Assembly (NCBI RefSeq): GCF_026586665.1
Contig: NZ_JAODIY010000043.1
Location: 1-40,189, forward strand
From: Halovenus rubra
GTDB lineage: Archaea > Halobacteriota > Halobacteria > Halobacteriales > Haloarculaceae
DNA length: 40,189 nucleotides
Direction of reading: 5' to 3'
The notes beneath the pieces are model-generated. The model was not told where the DNA came from. It worked only from the letters and a program-made list of their open reading frames with translations, and searched no databases. This document shows, in pieces, positions 25,281-35,124 of the stretch; the first letter of the stretch is position 1, and each line of letters opens with the position of its first letter. Made by a program: the position numbers and the translations under genes.

Positions 25281-28139
25281 TTAGTCGAACAGTTCTTCGA
25301 ACACTTTTCCCTGCGCGGCACGGAGATGTTGGTGGTACGTCGGGCGGGCAATATCCATCGCTTCGGCGAGTTCGTTTCCGTCTATCTCTCGTGGCCAATC
25401 AAAGAAGCCACCGAGATACGCGGTTCGGAGGGCAGTTTCTTGTCTGTCCGTGAGGCGGTCACTGAGTGCAGCTTTGAAGTCCTGTCTCGTTTCGACGGCC
25501 CGCTCGCGTTCGTGATAGCCCAGTAAGTCCGTTCCGGGGTAGCGTTGCTCGACCAGTTCGAACAACTCGCGTGCCTCTGCTTCTGCTGACAGTTCTACTG
25601 TGAACCGAGCACCAGCGCCATCGGCAACCACCTCGCGTGTGACTGCACCATACTCGGCAAGCATCGCCAGTAGTGACTCCTCAACGACCAGTTCAAGAAG
25701 ACACTCGTCTTCGTGTTCAACAATTGCTGTCGTTTCAATGATTTCTTGGTCAGTTTTTGCACGCTCAGATAGCTCCGCTGGGTCAACATCCTCCGCAGAG
25801 AGATAGAGTCGCACTGCGCCATCGGAGCGGTAATCAGTGCCGACAACTTCGACCCGGCTATCAGTCGACGCTGCCAGGCGGTTGAACAGGAGGTCGGGAC
25901 TGTCAACTGCAAACTCTAGTTCAATAATTTCGGTCGCATCGAGGATACGCCCGCGCTCGACAGCATTGATTGCGTTTGCCACCGCCTGACCAAGTGCATC
26001 AAGGATAATCCGTTCGCGTTCGTCGAACACTGCAGAATCCCTCGCACAAACAGAGAGGACGCCGTAGGTGGCATCCTTGTAGACTATCGGGATGAGAAGT
26101 ATTGCTTCGATATCGCTTCTGGCGATGATATCCGACAGCGGTCCGTACACTTCATCCATCTCGGTAAGTACCTGTGTTTCTCTCTCATGATAGGCTCTGG
26201 CAACCGGTTCCGTCTCATTCGAGAGGTCAAACGAGCGAGCCTGGATTGGAAGCGATGCATCGCCTTCCCAAGCTGTCGGGACTAATTCTTGACTTGTCAC
26301 ATCAGGCTGTCCTACCCAAGCGTACGCGTACGGGTCAGTGGTCGCCAACTCCGAGACAACACTGCTTTCCAGTTCGTCGCGGGTCCGGGCCTGGACAAGC
26401 ACCTCAACCGTGTTCTCGACCAACCCATTAACACGCTCAATTAGCCGGTCGGACTGCTCGCGGGCCTCTCTGACTTCCTGCATACGCTTTGCACGCATGC
26501 ACGCAGCAGCCGCACTCGTCGCCAGCAGTCCAAGAACGTCCTGGTCCATCTCGTCGAACGCGCCCGGTTCTGTCGATGCGACGGTAATCGTGCCGTGGAC
26601 ACCAACAGGATAATACATTGCAGACCGAGCATCCCCGTATTCGAACTCGTTCTCGGCGTCAGTAAGGTCAGAGACAATAGTGGGCTCCCCGGAGCCAAAG
26701 ACAGTTCCGGGATACCCTTCGCCGACATCATAGGTCGGGCGCTCACCAATCACGCCTTGACCTCCTTCTGAGGACGCAATCGCTTCTAGAGTCCCTGCAT
26801 CGCTATCGTACAACCGGAAGACGGCAATCTCCTCGTCGAGCAACTCTGTCGCAGCGCTGGCGGCCAGTTCCCCAACGTGCTGTCTGTCACGGGCCTGCAT
26901 CAGCGAGCGAGTCGTGTTTAGAATCCCCGAAAGTCGCTCCTGTTGTGTAGCCTGTTCGGTGATGTCACGCCCGACCCCAGTTACACCAACAATTTCGCCG
27001 ACCTCATCGTACAGTGGTGCATTGGCAAACTCGTATGGAATACGGGTATCGTCTTTCGTTTCAAGTGTCGTCTCGACAGAGTGGCTCTGGTCGGTAAGCA
27101 CAGCGTCAATTGAATTAGTTATCAACTCTGTATCAGACTCGATAACGAAGTCTGTCGGCTTCATCTGTGCGACCTCCTCGGTGTCGTACCCCGTGACCGT
27201 TTCGAGGCTGTCGTTCCATTGGATAGGTTGTCCATCGACATCAAACGCATAGACGATGTCGGGAAGACTGTTTAATTGGCTCTCGATAAAGGCCTGCTGT
27301 TGTTCGAGTTCCTGCTCGTACGTCTGGCGTTCAAGCATGAGTGTGAGCCAGTCACCCAACATTTCTCCGACAGTCTGTGCGTGTTCGCCGAACCCGTTTT
27401 TGAGAGGCTCGTCGTCAGCGAAACAGACTGTCCCGTACTCTTCATCGTCAACAGACAGGACCACACCGAGATAACAGTGGAACCCAAACCGTTCGTATGC
27501 GGCCTCGCTTTCGGCACTGTCACCAGTCGGCGTCGTGATCGTATTTGTCTCCCCATCTTCGAGCGTATACTGACAGTAAGTCTCCGAAAGAGGAGCAGTC
27601 ACACCGTCGGCCAACTGTGGATGGTCACCGACGCTGTAGAGAATTTCTTGGGTATCGTCTTGAATCCGGGTGATGAACCCGTATTCGACACCAAGATGGT
27701 CAGTTGTAACAGACAGCATTTGCGTGATTTTCTCTTCGCGAGACAGGTCCAGATCCGAAGCAATATCGTGGAGTTCCTGCAACACGGTATCGTCGCTACC
27801 AGTCGTCTCACCCTGTTCTGTGCTGCGTTCTAAAAGCAACAGTGTTCCATCCTCCAGTTGTCGTACAGTCCCGGCGATATCAGCATCGGGCTCCTCAAAC
27901 TGGATTTCGGTTCCCGTCCCGTCGAGCCGGCGAACCTGGTCGGCCAGCAGAGCGCCACCGGACGGCAGTTCAGATAGGGGACAGCCGTGTGGCTGTGTGT
28001 CCGCTGCCCCAAGCAACGCTATGGCAGCCTTGTTGAGATACGTGACAGTTAGCTCGTCGTCACAGAGCACCACGCCGTCGGAAACGTGCTGAAGAATATC
28101 GCGACCGATATCGGGTACTATCTCGCTGTCCAGACTCAT
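25281..28139 (-). CDS. PAS/GAF sensor-regulator with BAT and HTH_10 domains
   Basis: 952-residue cytoplasmic regulator of the bacterio-opsin activator (Bat) type. The approximate order is PAS (8-105), GAF (115-275), PAS (280-405, NSLPDIVYAFDVDGQPIQWN), GAF (410-560), GAF (585-735), the BAT domain (735-885) and a C-terminal HTH_10 (893-950, LTDRQETALRTAYLGGFFDW). There is no histidine-kinase core and no membrane helix. Signals such as light, redox or small ligands would be read by the PAS/GAF array and passed straight to the DNA-binding end. Haloarchaea carry many such paralogues, so it should not be equated with Bat itself. A TATA-like box at 28169-28178 precedes it. Confidence 0.9.
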   Translation of the reverse strand: MSLDSEIVPDIGRDILQHVSDGVVLCDDELTVTYLNKAAIALLGAADTQPHGCPLSELPSGGALLADQVRRLDGTGTEIQFEEPDADIAGTVRQLEDGTLLLLERSTEQGETTGSDDTVLQELHDIASDLDLSREEKITQMLSVTTDHLGVEYGFITRIQDDTQEILYSVGDHPQLADGVTAPLSETYCQYTLEDGETNTITTPTGDSAESEAAYERFGFHCYLGVVLSVDDEEYGTVCFADDEPLKNGFGEHAQTVGEMLGDWLTLMLERQTYEQELEQQQAFIESQLNSLPDIVYAFDVDGQPIQWNDSLETVTGYDTEEVAQMKPTDFVIESDTELITNSIDAVLTDQSHSVETTLETKDDTRIPYEFANAPLYDEVGEIVGVTGVGRDITEQATQQERLSGILNTTRSLMQARDRQHVGELAASAATELLDEEIAVFRLYDSDAGTLEAIASSEGGQGVIGERPTYDVGEGYPGTVFGSGEPTIVSDLTDAENEFEYGDARSAMYYPVGVHGTITVASTEPGAFDEMDQDVLGLLATSAAAACMRAKRMQEVREAREQSDRLIERVNGLVENTVEVLVQARTRDELESSVVSELATTDPYAYAWVGQPDVTSQELVPTAWEGDASLPIQARSFDLSNETEPVARAYHERETQVLTEMDEVYGPLSDIIARSDIEAILLIPIVYKDATYGVLSVCARDSAVFDERERIILDALGQAVANAINAVERGRILDATEIIELEFAVDSPDLLFNRLAASTDSRVEVVGTDYRSDGAVRLYLSAEDVDPAELSERAKTDQEIIETTAIVEHEDECLLELVVEESLLAMLAEYGAVTREVVADGAGARFTVELSAEAEARELFELVEQRYPGTDLLGYHERERAVETRQDFKAALSDRLTDRQETALRTAYLGGFFDWPREIDGNELAEAMDIARPTYHQHLRAAQGKVFEELFD

Positions 28140-28168
28140 TCCTAATACTAACTAGGTAGGCATCATAC

Positions 28169-28178
28169 GGTATAAAGA
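28169..28178 (-). promoter_or_regulatory. TATA-like box for the BAT-type regulator
   Basis: On the minus strand TCTTTATACC is centred about 34 bases before the ATG at 28139, compatible with a very short leader. Confidence 0.4.
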
Positions 28179-28235
28179 CTCCCTCCAGAGGACGAGACGG
28201 CACAGATTCTGCGACAAGTGGGTCTCCAGAACTTG

Positions 28236-28793
28236 TTACCGCTCTTCGACCTGTTTTCCTTCTTGACGGGGCAAAACAGTCTGCTCAGCGTCAACCCATT
28301 CCCGGTCAAGTTCCGATCCGTCGAACAACCGGTCGAGAAAGACAGCGAGTGAGGCAATCTCGGAATGTGGCTGGTTGGTGATAGCTACGTTGTAGTCGGC
28401 CTGTTCGTACAGCTCGAATGAAACTTTCTCTGCACCGACGACAATCAACAGGTCAGACCCCCGTTGTTTGCCTTGCTCGGTAGTCCCGACCGCCTGTCGA
28501 ACTTCGGCTTCGAGTTCCTGTATCGGTAACCCATACATCGTAAGATGGACTATAGTCCCATCCCAGTCTTTGACGTAGGCCTGTGGCTCATCGGTGACTT
28601 CGACCGAGAAGGGGCCACCGAACCGATTAGTAATGTCTTCGATTGTTTCGCTACGGCTTCCGCCCGCACCCGCGAGAACAGCGCGGTCAGCGCCAAGTGC
28701 GCGTGCCGTGAGACCGACGTGTGTAGTCGTTCGCTCATCGCGGCCGGCCCTATGACCGAGTCTCAGTACCGCGACTTCGGGCGTACCCTGCAT
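28236..28793 (-). CDS. trm56: tRNA (cytidine(56)-2'-O)-methyltransferase
   Basis: 185-residue archaeal SPOUT methyltransferase that methylates the ribose of C56 in the T-loop of tRNA. The N-terminal box [18 protein letters not shown] is diagnostic of Trm56. [10 protein letters not shown] and [19 protein letters not shown] form the trefoil-knot SAM site. A GTG at 28802 could add three residues, but the ATG at 28793 lies about 29 bases after a TATA-like box and fits the family. It is divergent from the SRP54 gene, so two information-processing genes share this promoter region. Confidence 0.92.
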   Translation of the reverse strand: MQGTPEVAVLRLGHRAGRDERTTTHVGLTARALGADRAVLAGAGGSRSETIEDITNRFGGPFSVEVTDEPQAYVKDWDGTIVHLTMYGLPIQELEAEVRQAVGTTEQGKQRGSDLLIVVGAEKVSFELYEQADYNVAITNQPHSEIASLAVFLDRLFDGSELDREWVDAEQTVLPRQEGKQVEER

Positions 28794-28817
28794 TGTACGC
28801 ACAACTGCGGTGTGCAG

Positions 28818-28827
28818 TCTTATAACG
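28818..28827 (-). promoter_or_regulatory. TATA-like box for trm56
   Basis: On the minus strand CGTTATAAGA is centred about 29 bases before the ATG at 28793. Confidence 0.45.
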
Positions 28828-28911
28828 GCCCTGTTCTCTCTGTCGCTTGAAACACAAACGTTCGCCTACGAGAAAAAGGCTTTACCCACCCGGCCTCCTA
28901 TCAGCAGACAA

Positions 28912-30333
28912 ATGGTACTCGACGATCTTGGGAGTTCACTCCGGGGAACGCTTGACAACCTCCGCGGAAAATCCCGTATTTCAGAGGAGGATGTCGACGG
29001 TGTCGTCAAGGAGATACAGCGCTCGCTCATTCAGGCTGATGTTGATATTAGCCTTGTTCAAGAGCTTTCAGACAGCATCAAAACTCGTGCGTTGGACGAA
29101 GAGCCACCAGCAGGAACTTCGGCACGTGACTGGGTTCTCCGTATCGTCTACGAAGAACTTGTCGAGTTACTCGGCGACTCGACAGAGTTGCCACTTGAGG
29201 AACAGACGATTATGCTGGCCGGATTGTACGGCTCAGGGAAGACCACGACAGCCGCGAAAATGGCTTGGTGGTTCTCGAAAAAGGGGCTTCGACCAGCCGT
29301 TATCCAGACAGATACCGACCGTCCTGGCGCGTACGACCAGGCAAAACAGATGGCCGGAAACGCCGAGGTCGACTTCTACGGAGACCCTGATGAAGACGAC
29401 CCAGTCAAAATCGCAACTGACGGCCTAGAAGCAACCGCTGATGCAGATGTTCGTATCGTCGACACCGCAGGCCGAGACGGCCTGAATGAGGCGCTTATTG
29501 ACCAGATTGAGCGTATCGCAACCGCAGTCAACCCCGACCGGAACCTGTTGGTGCTGGACGCTGCGATGGGCCAAAGCGCAAGGGACCAAGCCCAAGAGTT
29601 TGAGGAGTCAATCGGTATCGATGGTGTCGCAATTACGAAACTTGACGGGACTGCAAAAGGTGGCGGTGCACTCGCTGCGGTCAACGAGACTGACTCGACG
29701 ATTGCCTTCCTCGGAACGGGAGAAACGGTCAAAGACATCGAGCGCTTCGAGTCCTCGAGTTTCGTCTCGCGGCTGCTGGGGATGGGGGACATCGACCAGT
29801 TGGCTGAACGCGTTGAGCGCGCAATGGAGGAGGCCCAAGAAGAAGACGAGGACTGGGACCCAGAGAATATGCTTGAAGGGAGCTTTACGCTCCGGGATAT
29901 GAAAAAGCAGATGGATGCAATGAATCGGATGGGGCCGCTTGACCAGGTAATGGACATGATTCCCGGCATGGGCGGGGGACTCATGGACCAGTTGCCTGAC
30001 AACGCAATGGATATGACCGAAGAGCGGATGCGTGATTTCGATATTATCATGGACTCGATGACCGATGAAGAACTTGAGAATCCCCGCATCATCGGTGCGA
30101 ACCGAACGAAACGAATCGCCCGAGGCTCTGGAAAACCAGAAGAGCGGATACAAGAGTTGCTTCAGCAACATAAGATGATGGACCAGACCCTCCAGCAGTT
30201 CCAGGGGATGGGCGACGCCGATATGGAGCGGATGATGCAACAGATGCAGCAAGGAGGCGGTCCCGGTGGCATGGGCGGCATGGGCGGTATGGGTGGTGGC
30301 GGCGGCGGCGGTGGCGGCAACCCGTTCAACTAA
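28912..30333 (+). CDS. srp54: Signal recognition particle GTPase SRP54
   Basis: 473-residue GTPase that binds signal sequences and 7S RNA and docks with FtsY at the membrane. It has the N domain (1-95), then the G domain with [10 protein letters not shown] (104-113), [25 protein letters not shown] and LGTGE. The methionine-rich M domain follows from about 320 ([20 protein letters not shown] and several MGG repeats). The tail is a run of Gly and Met (GGMGGMGG) ending in NPFN, a low-complexity extension seen in haloarchaeal SRP54. I start at the ATG at 28912, where [13 protein letters not shown] begins; upstream codons are not conserved. Confidence 0.96.
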   Translation: MVLDDLGSSLRGTLDNLRGKSRISEEDVDGVVKEIQRSLIQADVDISLVQELSDSIKTRALDEEPPAGTSARDWVLRIVYEELVELLGDSTELPLEEQTIMLAGLYGSGKTTTAAKMAWWFSKKGLRPAVIQTDTDRPGAYDQAKQMAGNAEVDFYGDPDEDDPVKIATDGLEATADADVRIVDTAGRDGLNEALIDQIERIATAVNPDRNLLVLDAAMGQSARDQAQEFEESIGIDGVAITKLDGTAKGGGALAAVNETDSTIAFLGTGETVKDIERFESSSFVSRLLGMGDIDQLAERVERAMEEAQEEDEDWDPENMLEGSFTLRDMKKQMDAMNRMGPLDQVMDMIPGMGGGLMDQLPDNAMDMTEERMRDFDIIMDSMTDEELENPRIIGANRTKRIARGSGKPEERIQELLQQHKMMDQTLQQFQGMGDADMERMMQQMQQGGGPGGMGGMGGMGGGGGGGGGNPFN

Positions 30334-30400
30334 TCAGTGCAGTTCACATCAACGTAGCAGTTGGCCGCTTATCTTTCACTCAGGAGGAGACGACCCGGAT

Positions 30401-30616
30401 TCAAGTAGGGTTTCCCTTATCGTAGTACTGCCCAGCCGCGATGAGAAACGACGTAATCGCCGTAATGAACGCAACAGCACCAATTGCACCGATACCCACA
30501 CGGAACACAGTCCCCGAAAGCCGCTCAGCGCCAAGCAGGATGAATACTGCAGTCACGAACATAATGAGAACCATTGTCCGAGCTAAACGCCCGACATCAA
30601 TACCGTCACCTGACAT
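30401..30616 (-). CDS. Small two-helix membrane protein
   Basis: 71-residue protein with two predicted membrane helices, about residues 14-30 (MVLIMFVTAVFILLGA) and 40-62 (VGIGAIGAVAFITAITSFL), and a short cytoplasm-like start MSGDGID. I do not recognise a named family. Its ATG lies inside the last codons of the upstream 86-residue membrane protein (11-base overlap), so translation is probably coupled and the two may form one complex. It converges on SRP54. Confidence 0.65.
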   Translation of the reverse strand: MSGDGIDVGRLARTMVLIMFVTAVFILLGAERLSGTVFRVGIGAIGAVAFITAITSFLIAAGQYYDKGNPT

Positions 30617-30866
30617 ATTGAAGGACCTCGTTTAAGACGCCATCGTACTCAACGCCAGCAGCAGTGTTACCGAGAGAGTGAATCGATTGACAAATCCACA
30701 TACCGGAGGTAAAGTTGACAAAGGCTACAAACGAGACCATCCCGACATCTCCCTCGACAAATAGCGCAGAGGCGACTGCGCCAATGAATCCCAATATCAT
30801 GATTGCGTGAGTCACTATTGAGCGGGTGCCAAAGTCAGCCAGTGTTTTTGGTGGGCCAATAGCCAT
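30606..30866 (-). CDS. Small membrane protein, partner of the next gene
   Basis: 86-residue protein with two hydrophobic segments, near residues 19-38 (THAIMILGFIGAVASALFV) and 43-60 (MVSFVAFVNFTSGMWICQ). The C-terminal part is soluble and acidic. An ATTTAAGTTA box about 22 bases before the ATG at 30866 suggests a leaderless start and makes it the first gene of a two-gene transcript. No known family recognised. The paired small membrane genes look like a conserved unit rather than shadows, because both carry clean hydrophobic helices. Confidence 0.65.
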   Translation of the reverse strand: MAIGPPKTLADFGTRSIVTHAIMILGFIGAVASALFVEGDVGMVSFVAFVNFTSGMWICQSIHSLGNTAAGVEYDGVLNEVLQYVR

Positions 30867-30982
30867 GTCTTGATGTAGGACTACACTAACTTAAATTAGG
30901 GTGTACAAACGGGTGCTGGACGACAGTTATGCAGTTACGGGGTTTGAGATTGTCAAATACGAAAGGAGTTGTTTCCTGACCC

Positions 30983-30993
30983 GTATATTTATT
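30983..30993 (+). promoter_or_regulatory. TATA box for the S15-type peptidase gene
   Basis: GTATATTTATT is centred about 30 bases before the ATG at 31018, supporting that start rather than the first codon of the open frame at 30901. Confidence 0.5.
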
Positions 30994-31017
30994 GAACAGA
31001 GTTCAGTGTATCTACAC

Positions 31018-33213
31018 ATGAGACAGTCCCCACAAACCCAAAACAGTACGCCCTTCACACGACGACAGGTCCTCAAATCGGGTGTGACAGGGGTAACCGC
31101 AACGACGCTTGGCCTCGTTCAGGCAGAGGTTAGTCGCGGTGCAGATGCGAACCCTCCGGAGTACGATGACACCACTGTTGTCCGCGAGAGTGTCTGGGTC
31201 GAAACGGACACAGATACCGACAATACCGGTGAGTTGGACCGAACCCACGTCAGTATCGCACGGCCACAGTCAGCAGAGCCGCTACCGGTGTTGGTACGGG
31301 CAGACCCATACGCTGTACCAGACAACGACCGTGCCGACCTCTCTCCGGACTATCCAAACTATCAGTCTAAGGTGAACTCGACAATGGAAGTCGAGCTGTA
31401 CCGCCCAGATGCGAGTGTGTCCACACAAGGAAACACCAATACTATTGGTGTCGTTCCCGGTCAGGTGTTCGACCGGTCGTACTACTACGAGAAGGCATTG
31501 TTGCCCGAGGGATATATTTTCGCGTATGCTTCTCCTCTTGGAACTGGACTCTCGACAGGCTGTAGTTCTCTGGGTGGTAAGCCTGAAATTGCAAGCATCA
31601 AAGCAGTCATCGACTGGCTAAACGGACGGCGAAAAGCATACGATTCCCGCTCTGGTGGCAAGCCAGTCGACGCCGCGTGGACAACGGGAACAACGGGGAT
31701 GTTCGGTGGCTCGTACCGCGGTACACTAGCAAACGGTGTTGCAGCGACTGGCGTCGACGGGTTAGAGACAATCGTTCCGATTCGCTCGATATCAAGCTGG
31801 TATAGTTACGTCCGTTCGAACGGAGCCGTCATCTCGGGAGGCCAAACAACAGCGTCCAGTGCGAATCCTCTCACAATGTTAGCCGCGTTTGTGACGACAC
31901 GGACTGACAGCGAGTCCTGTGATACCAGCATTGACGAGATGACAAAGAAACTGGACAGGAAGACTGGCAACTACAACGACTTCTGGGCTGAGCGAGATTA
32001 TACCACTGGTGATAACCAGATAAACGCGAGCGTCCTCGCCGTCCACGGTATCTCTGATACGAATACCCGCCCTCGGCAACTCACCAAATGGCTCGACGTG
32101 TTAAGAGACGAAGACGTGCCATACAAAGTGTGGGTTCATCAGGGCGGCCATGATGACCCACGAGAACACGAGAACAAAGAAAAGCCATGGGTCGAGCTAC
32201 TCAAAAAGTGGTTCGGGTACTGGCTTAAAGACAAAGACAACGGTGTGATGGAACGCCCAACAGCGCTCGTCGAACGCCCCGATAAGACGTTAACTGAAGC
32301 AGCCGACTGGCCGTCCGAACGGAGTGAAACGGTACCGTTACGATTGCATCCAAACGGAGAGAATGACGGCCAGCTTATGACGACAGTCCCATCGGAACCA
32401 GGAACCGAGACTCTTGTTGACGACTCGACACAGCCACCCACACAGCTTCTTGAGGCAGAATCGCAGGAGAATCGACTAGTGTACCGCACTGAAACACTCG
32501 ACGGTCCCGTTCGTGTGAGTGGGCAAATCGAACCGCAGCTAACGCTGTCGGTTGACTCACCTGCTGCCCTTCTGAGCGTTGGTCTCGTGGACTTTGGCCC
32601 AGATGAGGCTGAAATCGTCACCCGCGGATGGATGAATCTACAAAATCGTGAAACACTCGAACACTCTCGTCGCATCGACCCTGGCACAGAGTATACCGTT
32701 ACATTTCCCACAGAGCCGGCAGAGCACGTCTTTGAACAGGGACACCGCCTCGGCGTTATGGTGTTTTCGAGCGATTATACCGTCACGAAACGACCACCGA
32801 GTTCTCCAGAGTTGACAATTACTCTTTCCGAGAGCCTCATCGATGTTCCAATTGTCGGGGGGACGGCTGCTTTCAAGGCTGCCCTGTCAGGTGAAACTGT
32901 GCCAGAGCCCTACGGTGTGACGTACACGTACCCCGGAGAACAGGAAAGCGATGGCGACGCTGGGAGTGAGGAGTCAACGAATGAAACGCCAGCAGAGACA
33001 GAGACCACCCCGACAGAAACACCAACAGAGGCGACTAAGACAGAGTCATTGGACGAAGCAACTCCAACGACCGATACCGCCACAGACAGTGAGAGAACCG
33101 CCGAGTCACAGAAAGTTGACGATAACGGTGCCGGTTTTGGGGTGGTTAGTGCTGTTTCAGGAGTTGGTGCGCTGGGTTACGTACTGAAACGTCGGTTCCG
33201 CGAGCGTCAATAG
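31018..33213 (+). CDS. Secreted X-Pro dipeptidyl-peptidase-like (S15) hydrolase
   Basis: 731-residue exported alpha/beta hydrolase of the PepX/CocE type. A twin-arginine signal opens it (FTRRQVLKSG, Arg15-Arg16). The nucleophile elbow is FGGSYRG (Ser232), the acid is in VHGISDTNT (Asp347) and the base in HQGGHDDP (His378). A C-terminal jelly-roll domain (about 395-630) follows. Residues 640-700 are a Thr/Glu-rich stalk, and the end carries a helix GFGVVSAVSGVGALGYVL plus a basic tail. This layout resembles PGF-CTERM surface anchoring, though the PGF triplet reads AGF. It would release X-Pro dipeptides or other acyl groups outside the cell. Substrate not determinable. Confidence 0.85.
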   Translation: MRQSPQTQNSTPFTRRQVLKSGVTGVTATTLGLVQAEVSRGADANPPEYDDTTVVRESVWVETDTDTDNTGELDRTHVSIARPQSAEPLPVLVRADPYAVPDNDRADLSPDYPNYQSKVNSTMEVELYRPDASVSTQGNTNTIGVVPGQVFDRSYYYEKALLPEGYIFAYASPLGTGLSTGCSSLGGKPEIASIKAVIDWLNGRRKAYDSRSGGKPVDAAWTTGTTGMFGGSYRGTLANGVAATGVDGLETIVPIRSISSWYSYVRSNGAVISGGQTTASSANPLTMLAAFVTTRTDSESCDTSIDEMTKKLDRKTGNYNDFWAERDYTTGDNQINASVLAVHGISDTNTRPRQLTKWLDVLRDEDVPYKVWVHQGGHDDPREHENKEKPWVELLKKWFGYWLKDKDNGVMERPTALVERPDKTLTEAADWPSERSETVPLRLHPNGENDGQLMTTVPSEPGTETLVDDSTQPPTQLLEAESQENRLVYRTETLDGPVRVSGQIEPQLTLSVDSPAALLSVGLVDFGPDEAEIVTRGWMNLQNRETLEHSRRIDPGTEYTVTFPTEPAEHVFEQGHRLGVMVFSSDYTVTKRPPSSPELTITLSESLIDVPIVGGTAAFKAALSGETVPEPYGVTYTYPGEQESDGDAGSEESTNETPAETETTPTETPTEATKTESLDEATPTTDTATDSERTAESQKVDDNGAGFGVVSAVSGVGALGYVLKRRFRERQ

Positions 33214-33274
33214 CACAGAGGGGAACACACTAGAGACCACAACGTACATTTTGTCGGCAGGTGTCTGGGAAGCT

Positions 33275-33823
33275 ATGCCCGGTGCAATCGTCAAATGCGG
33301 TGACAGTGTAACTCTCCGCGTGTTCGAACGCGAGGATTTTCCCGTCTGGCAACGCGGTGGGGCCAACCCCGAGTTGCGACACCTGACAGGCAATCCGAAG
33401 GCACGCAACCGAGACCAGCTTGAATCGGTCTTTGAATCCGAAGATGTAGAGCAGTTTTTGATTTGTACCAACGATGATGGAAAACAAAGTCCCGTCGATG
33501 GCCAGAAGGTTCGCCAGATTGGCATTGCTGTGCTAAAGGAGTGGGGACGAACTCCGTTTCTCGGTCTCTGGCTGTTCCCGGAAGTACACGGGAACGGTTA
33601 CGGAAAAGAAGCGGCGTCGCTGCTCGTCGAGTACACGTTCAAGAGTTACGACACACCAGCAGTTCGGGCAAACGCATTCGACCACAACCAGCAGTCCCGT
33701 GGGTTGCTAGAAACACTGGGGTTCACACAAGAAGGGCGACTCCGCAAGGACGCATTCATCGACGGTGAGTATCGTGACGGTGTCGTCTATGGCCTGCTTC
33801 GTGAAGAATGGAACAAAGCATGA
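33275..33823 (+). CDS. GNAT family N-acetyltransferase (RimJ/RimL-like)
   Basis: 182-residue acetyltransferase. The N-terminal VTLRVFEREDFPVWQR is typical of the RimJ/RimL group. The acetyl-CoA loop is LFPEVHGNGYGKEAASLLVEY (Gly-X-Gly-X-Gly region near residues 109-114). NQQSRGLLETLGFTQEGRLRKD is the family's C-terminal block. It would transfer acetyl from acetyl-CoA to an amine, perhaps a protein N-terminus or a small molecule. The ATG at 33275 has a GTACATTTT element about 27 bases ahead; the TTG at 33251 is less likely. Its stop overlaps the start of the beta-propeller gene. Confidence 0.85.
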   Translation: MPGAIVKCGDSVTLRVFEREDFPVWQRGGANPELRHLTGNPKARNRDQLESVFESEDVEQFLICTNDDGKQSPVDGQKVRQIGIAVLKEWGRTPFLGLWLFPEVHGNGYGKEAASLLVEYTFKSYDTPAVRANAFDHNQQSRGLLETLGFTQEGRLRKDAFIDGEYRDGVVYGLLREEWNKA

Positions 33824-35124
33824 GACGGACACTTTCACGCCGGAAACTACTGGCGGTCACTGCAGGTACTGTCGGTGCCACTGCTGGCTGTCAGGCACCA
33901 GTCTCCGGCTTCGGTGGTGGCGATGTTGACTTTGATCGGCCAGAAAGCAGCGAAACGCTGGTCGGCCCGTACGAACAGACACTCCTTACAGATGTCAGTC
34001 AGTTTCGTGGCTCACTCGAAAACTGGGGTTACTACCCGAACGAGACAGTTCCTGATTCCGTCGAAATTGATTGGCGTATTCCCGAGCACAACACCGGAGA
34101 CCACTCGGCTGCAAAGGCAAGCGCAGTTCCCCTTACAGATGACGCGATTGTGTTTCCGGGGGATACTGGATACGTGACTGCGCTCTCTTCGGATGGAGAT
34201 GTTCTCTGGGAGCAGGAAACCGACATGGTCGGCAGGGGAGTTCACGGCACGCCGGTGGTTGCAGAGGGAACCGTGTTCATCGGCGCGTACGATGGCATCC
34301 TGTACGCTTTCGATGCCAAATCAGGCACGAAACAGTGGGAAACAAAACTTGGTGGCTCAATTGGTGGGAGCCCAACGTATGATGGGAACGCGGTTTACAT
34401 CGCCGTGGAGTATGCTGACCCAGAGGGGAGTATATTTGCGGTTGACCCTGGTTCAGGGGATGTTCTCTGGGAAGATGAGAAGGGGCGACCGACCGACCAT
34501 CCGCATTCGACACCAGCAATCGACCCAGAGGCCGGGATGATGGCACTTGGGTCAAACGACGGAATGCTCTATGGCTGGGAGTATCCCTCACTTGAATTCA
34601 AATGGACATTCGAGACAGAGCCACAAAACGAAACTGATGGCGAGATTAAGGAGCCAATTCTAGCATACGACGGTGCTGCGTTTTTCGGCTCATGGGACCG
34701 AAATATCTATCGCGTCGATCTCGAAAGCGGGACTGAAGAGTGGTCGTTCGAGACTGGTTCGCTTTCGATGGTCGGTCCGGCCGTCGATCCCACCCGGGAC
34801 GAAATCTACGCCGGCAGCCATGACGGGTATCTCTATGCACTTGATGCACAGACTGGTAAGGAACGCTGGCGGTTCGAAACTGATCGGCCCCTGACCGGAT
34901 GTCCCACGGTCTGTCAGAACCGCATTGTCTTCGGGTCGAAAGACCAGACGCTGTACGCTCTCGAAACTGAAACCGGTGAGGAGGTCTGGCATGTCGACCA
35001 TGACGGGGTCGTGACGAGTACTCCACTCGTTCTCGACGGCGCAATTTATTACGCAGAGCGCGCACCGAACCCAGAGGCTGGTGACGCCGACGGTGGTGCC
35101 TACAAGCTCGTTGAAAGTAAATAG
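33820..35124 (+). CDS. PQQ-type beta-propeller lipoprotein
   Basis: 434-residue exported protein. The front has a twin-arginine motif (SRRKLLAVTAG, Arg7-Arg8) and a lipobox TAGC at Cys24. The rest is built of repeats of about 40-45 residues with the signature (D)G-x-LYA-x-D-x-x-(S/T)-G-x-x-x-W, for example YDGILYAFDAKSGTKQWE, HDGYLYALDAQTGKERWR and QTLYALETETGEEVWH. Seven or eight such repeats make a PQQ-like or BamB-like propeller. No dehydrogenase residues are evident, so it may act as a scaffold. Its ATG overlaps the acetyltransferase stop, so the pair is co-expressed; no functional link is obvious. Confidence 0.85.
   Translation: MRRTLSRRKLLAVTAGTVGATAGCQAPVSGFGGGDVDFDRPESSETLVGPYEQTLLTDVSQFRGSLENWGYYPNETVPDSVEIDWRIPEHNTGDHSAAKASAVPLTDDAIVFPGDTGYVTALSSDGDVLWEQETDMVGRGVHGTPVVAEGTVFIGAYDGILYAFDAKSGTKQWETKLGGSIGGSPTYDGNAVYIAVEYADPEGSIFAVDPGSGDVLWEDEKGRPTDHPHSTPAIDPEAGMMALGSNDGMLYGWEYPSLEFKWTFETEPQNETDGEIKEPILAYDGAAFFGSWDRNIYRVDLESGTEEWSFETGSLSMVGPAVDPTRDEIYAGSHDGYLYALDAQTGKERWRFETDRPLTGCPTVCQNRIVFGSKDQTLYALETETGEEVWHVDHDGVVTSTPLVLDGAIYYAERAPNPEAGDADGGAYKLVESK

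Noticed and set aside
30260-30333. GGC/GGT repeat at the end of SRP54 as a possible repeat element
   Set aside because: It is in frame and encodes the Gly/Met-rich tail known from haloarchaeal SRP54.
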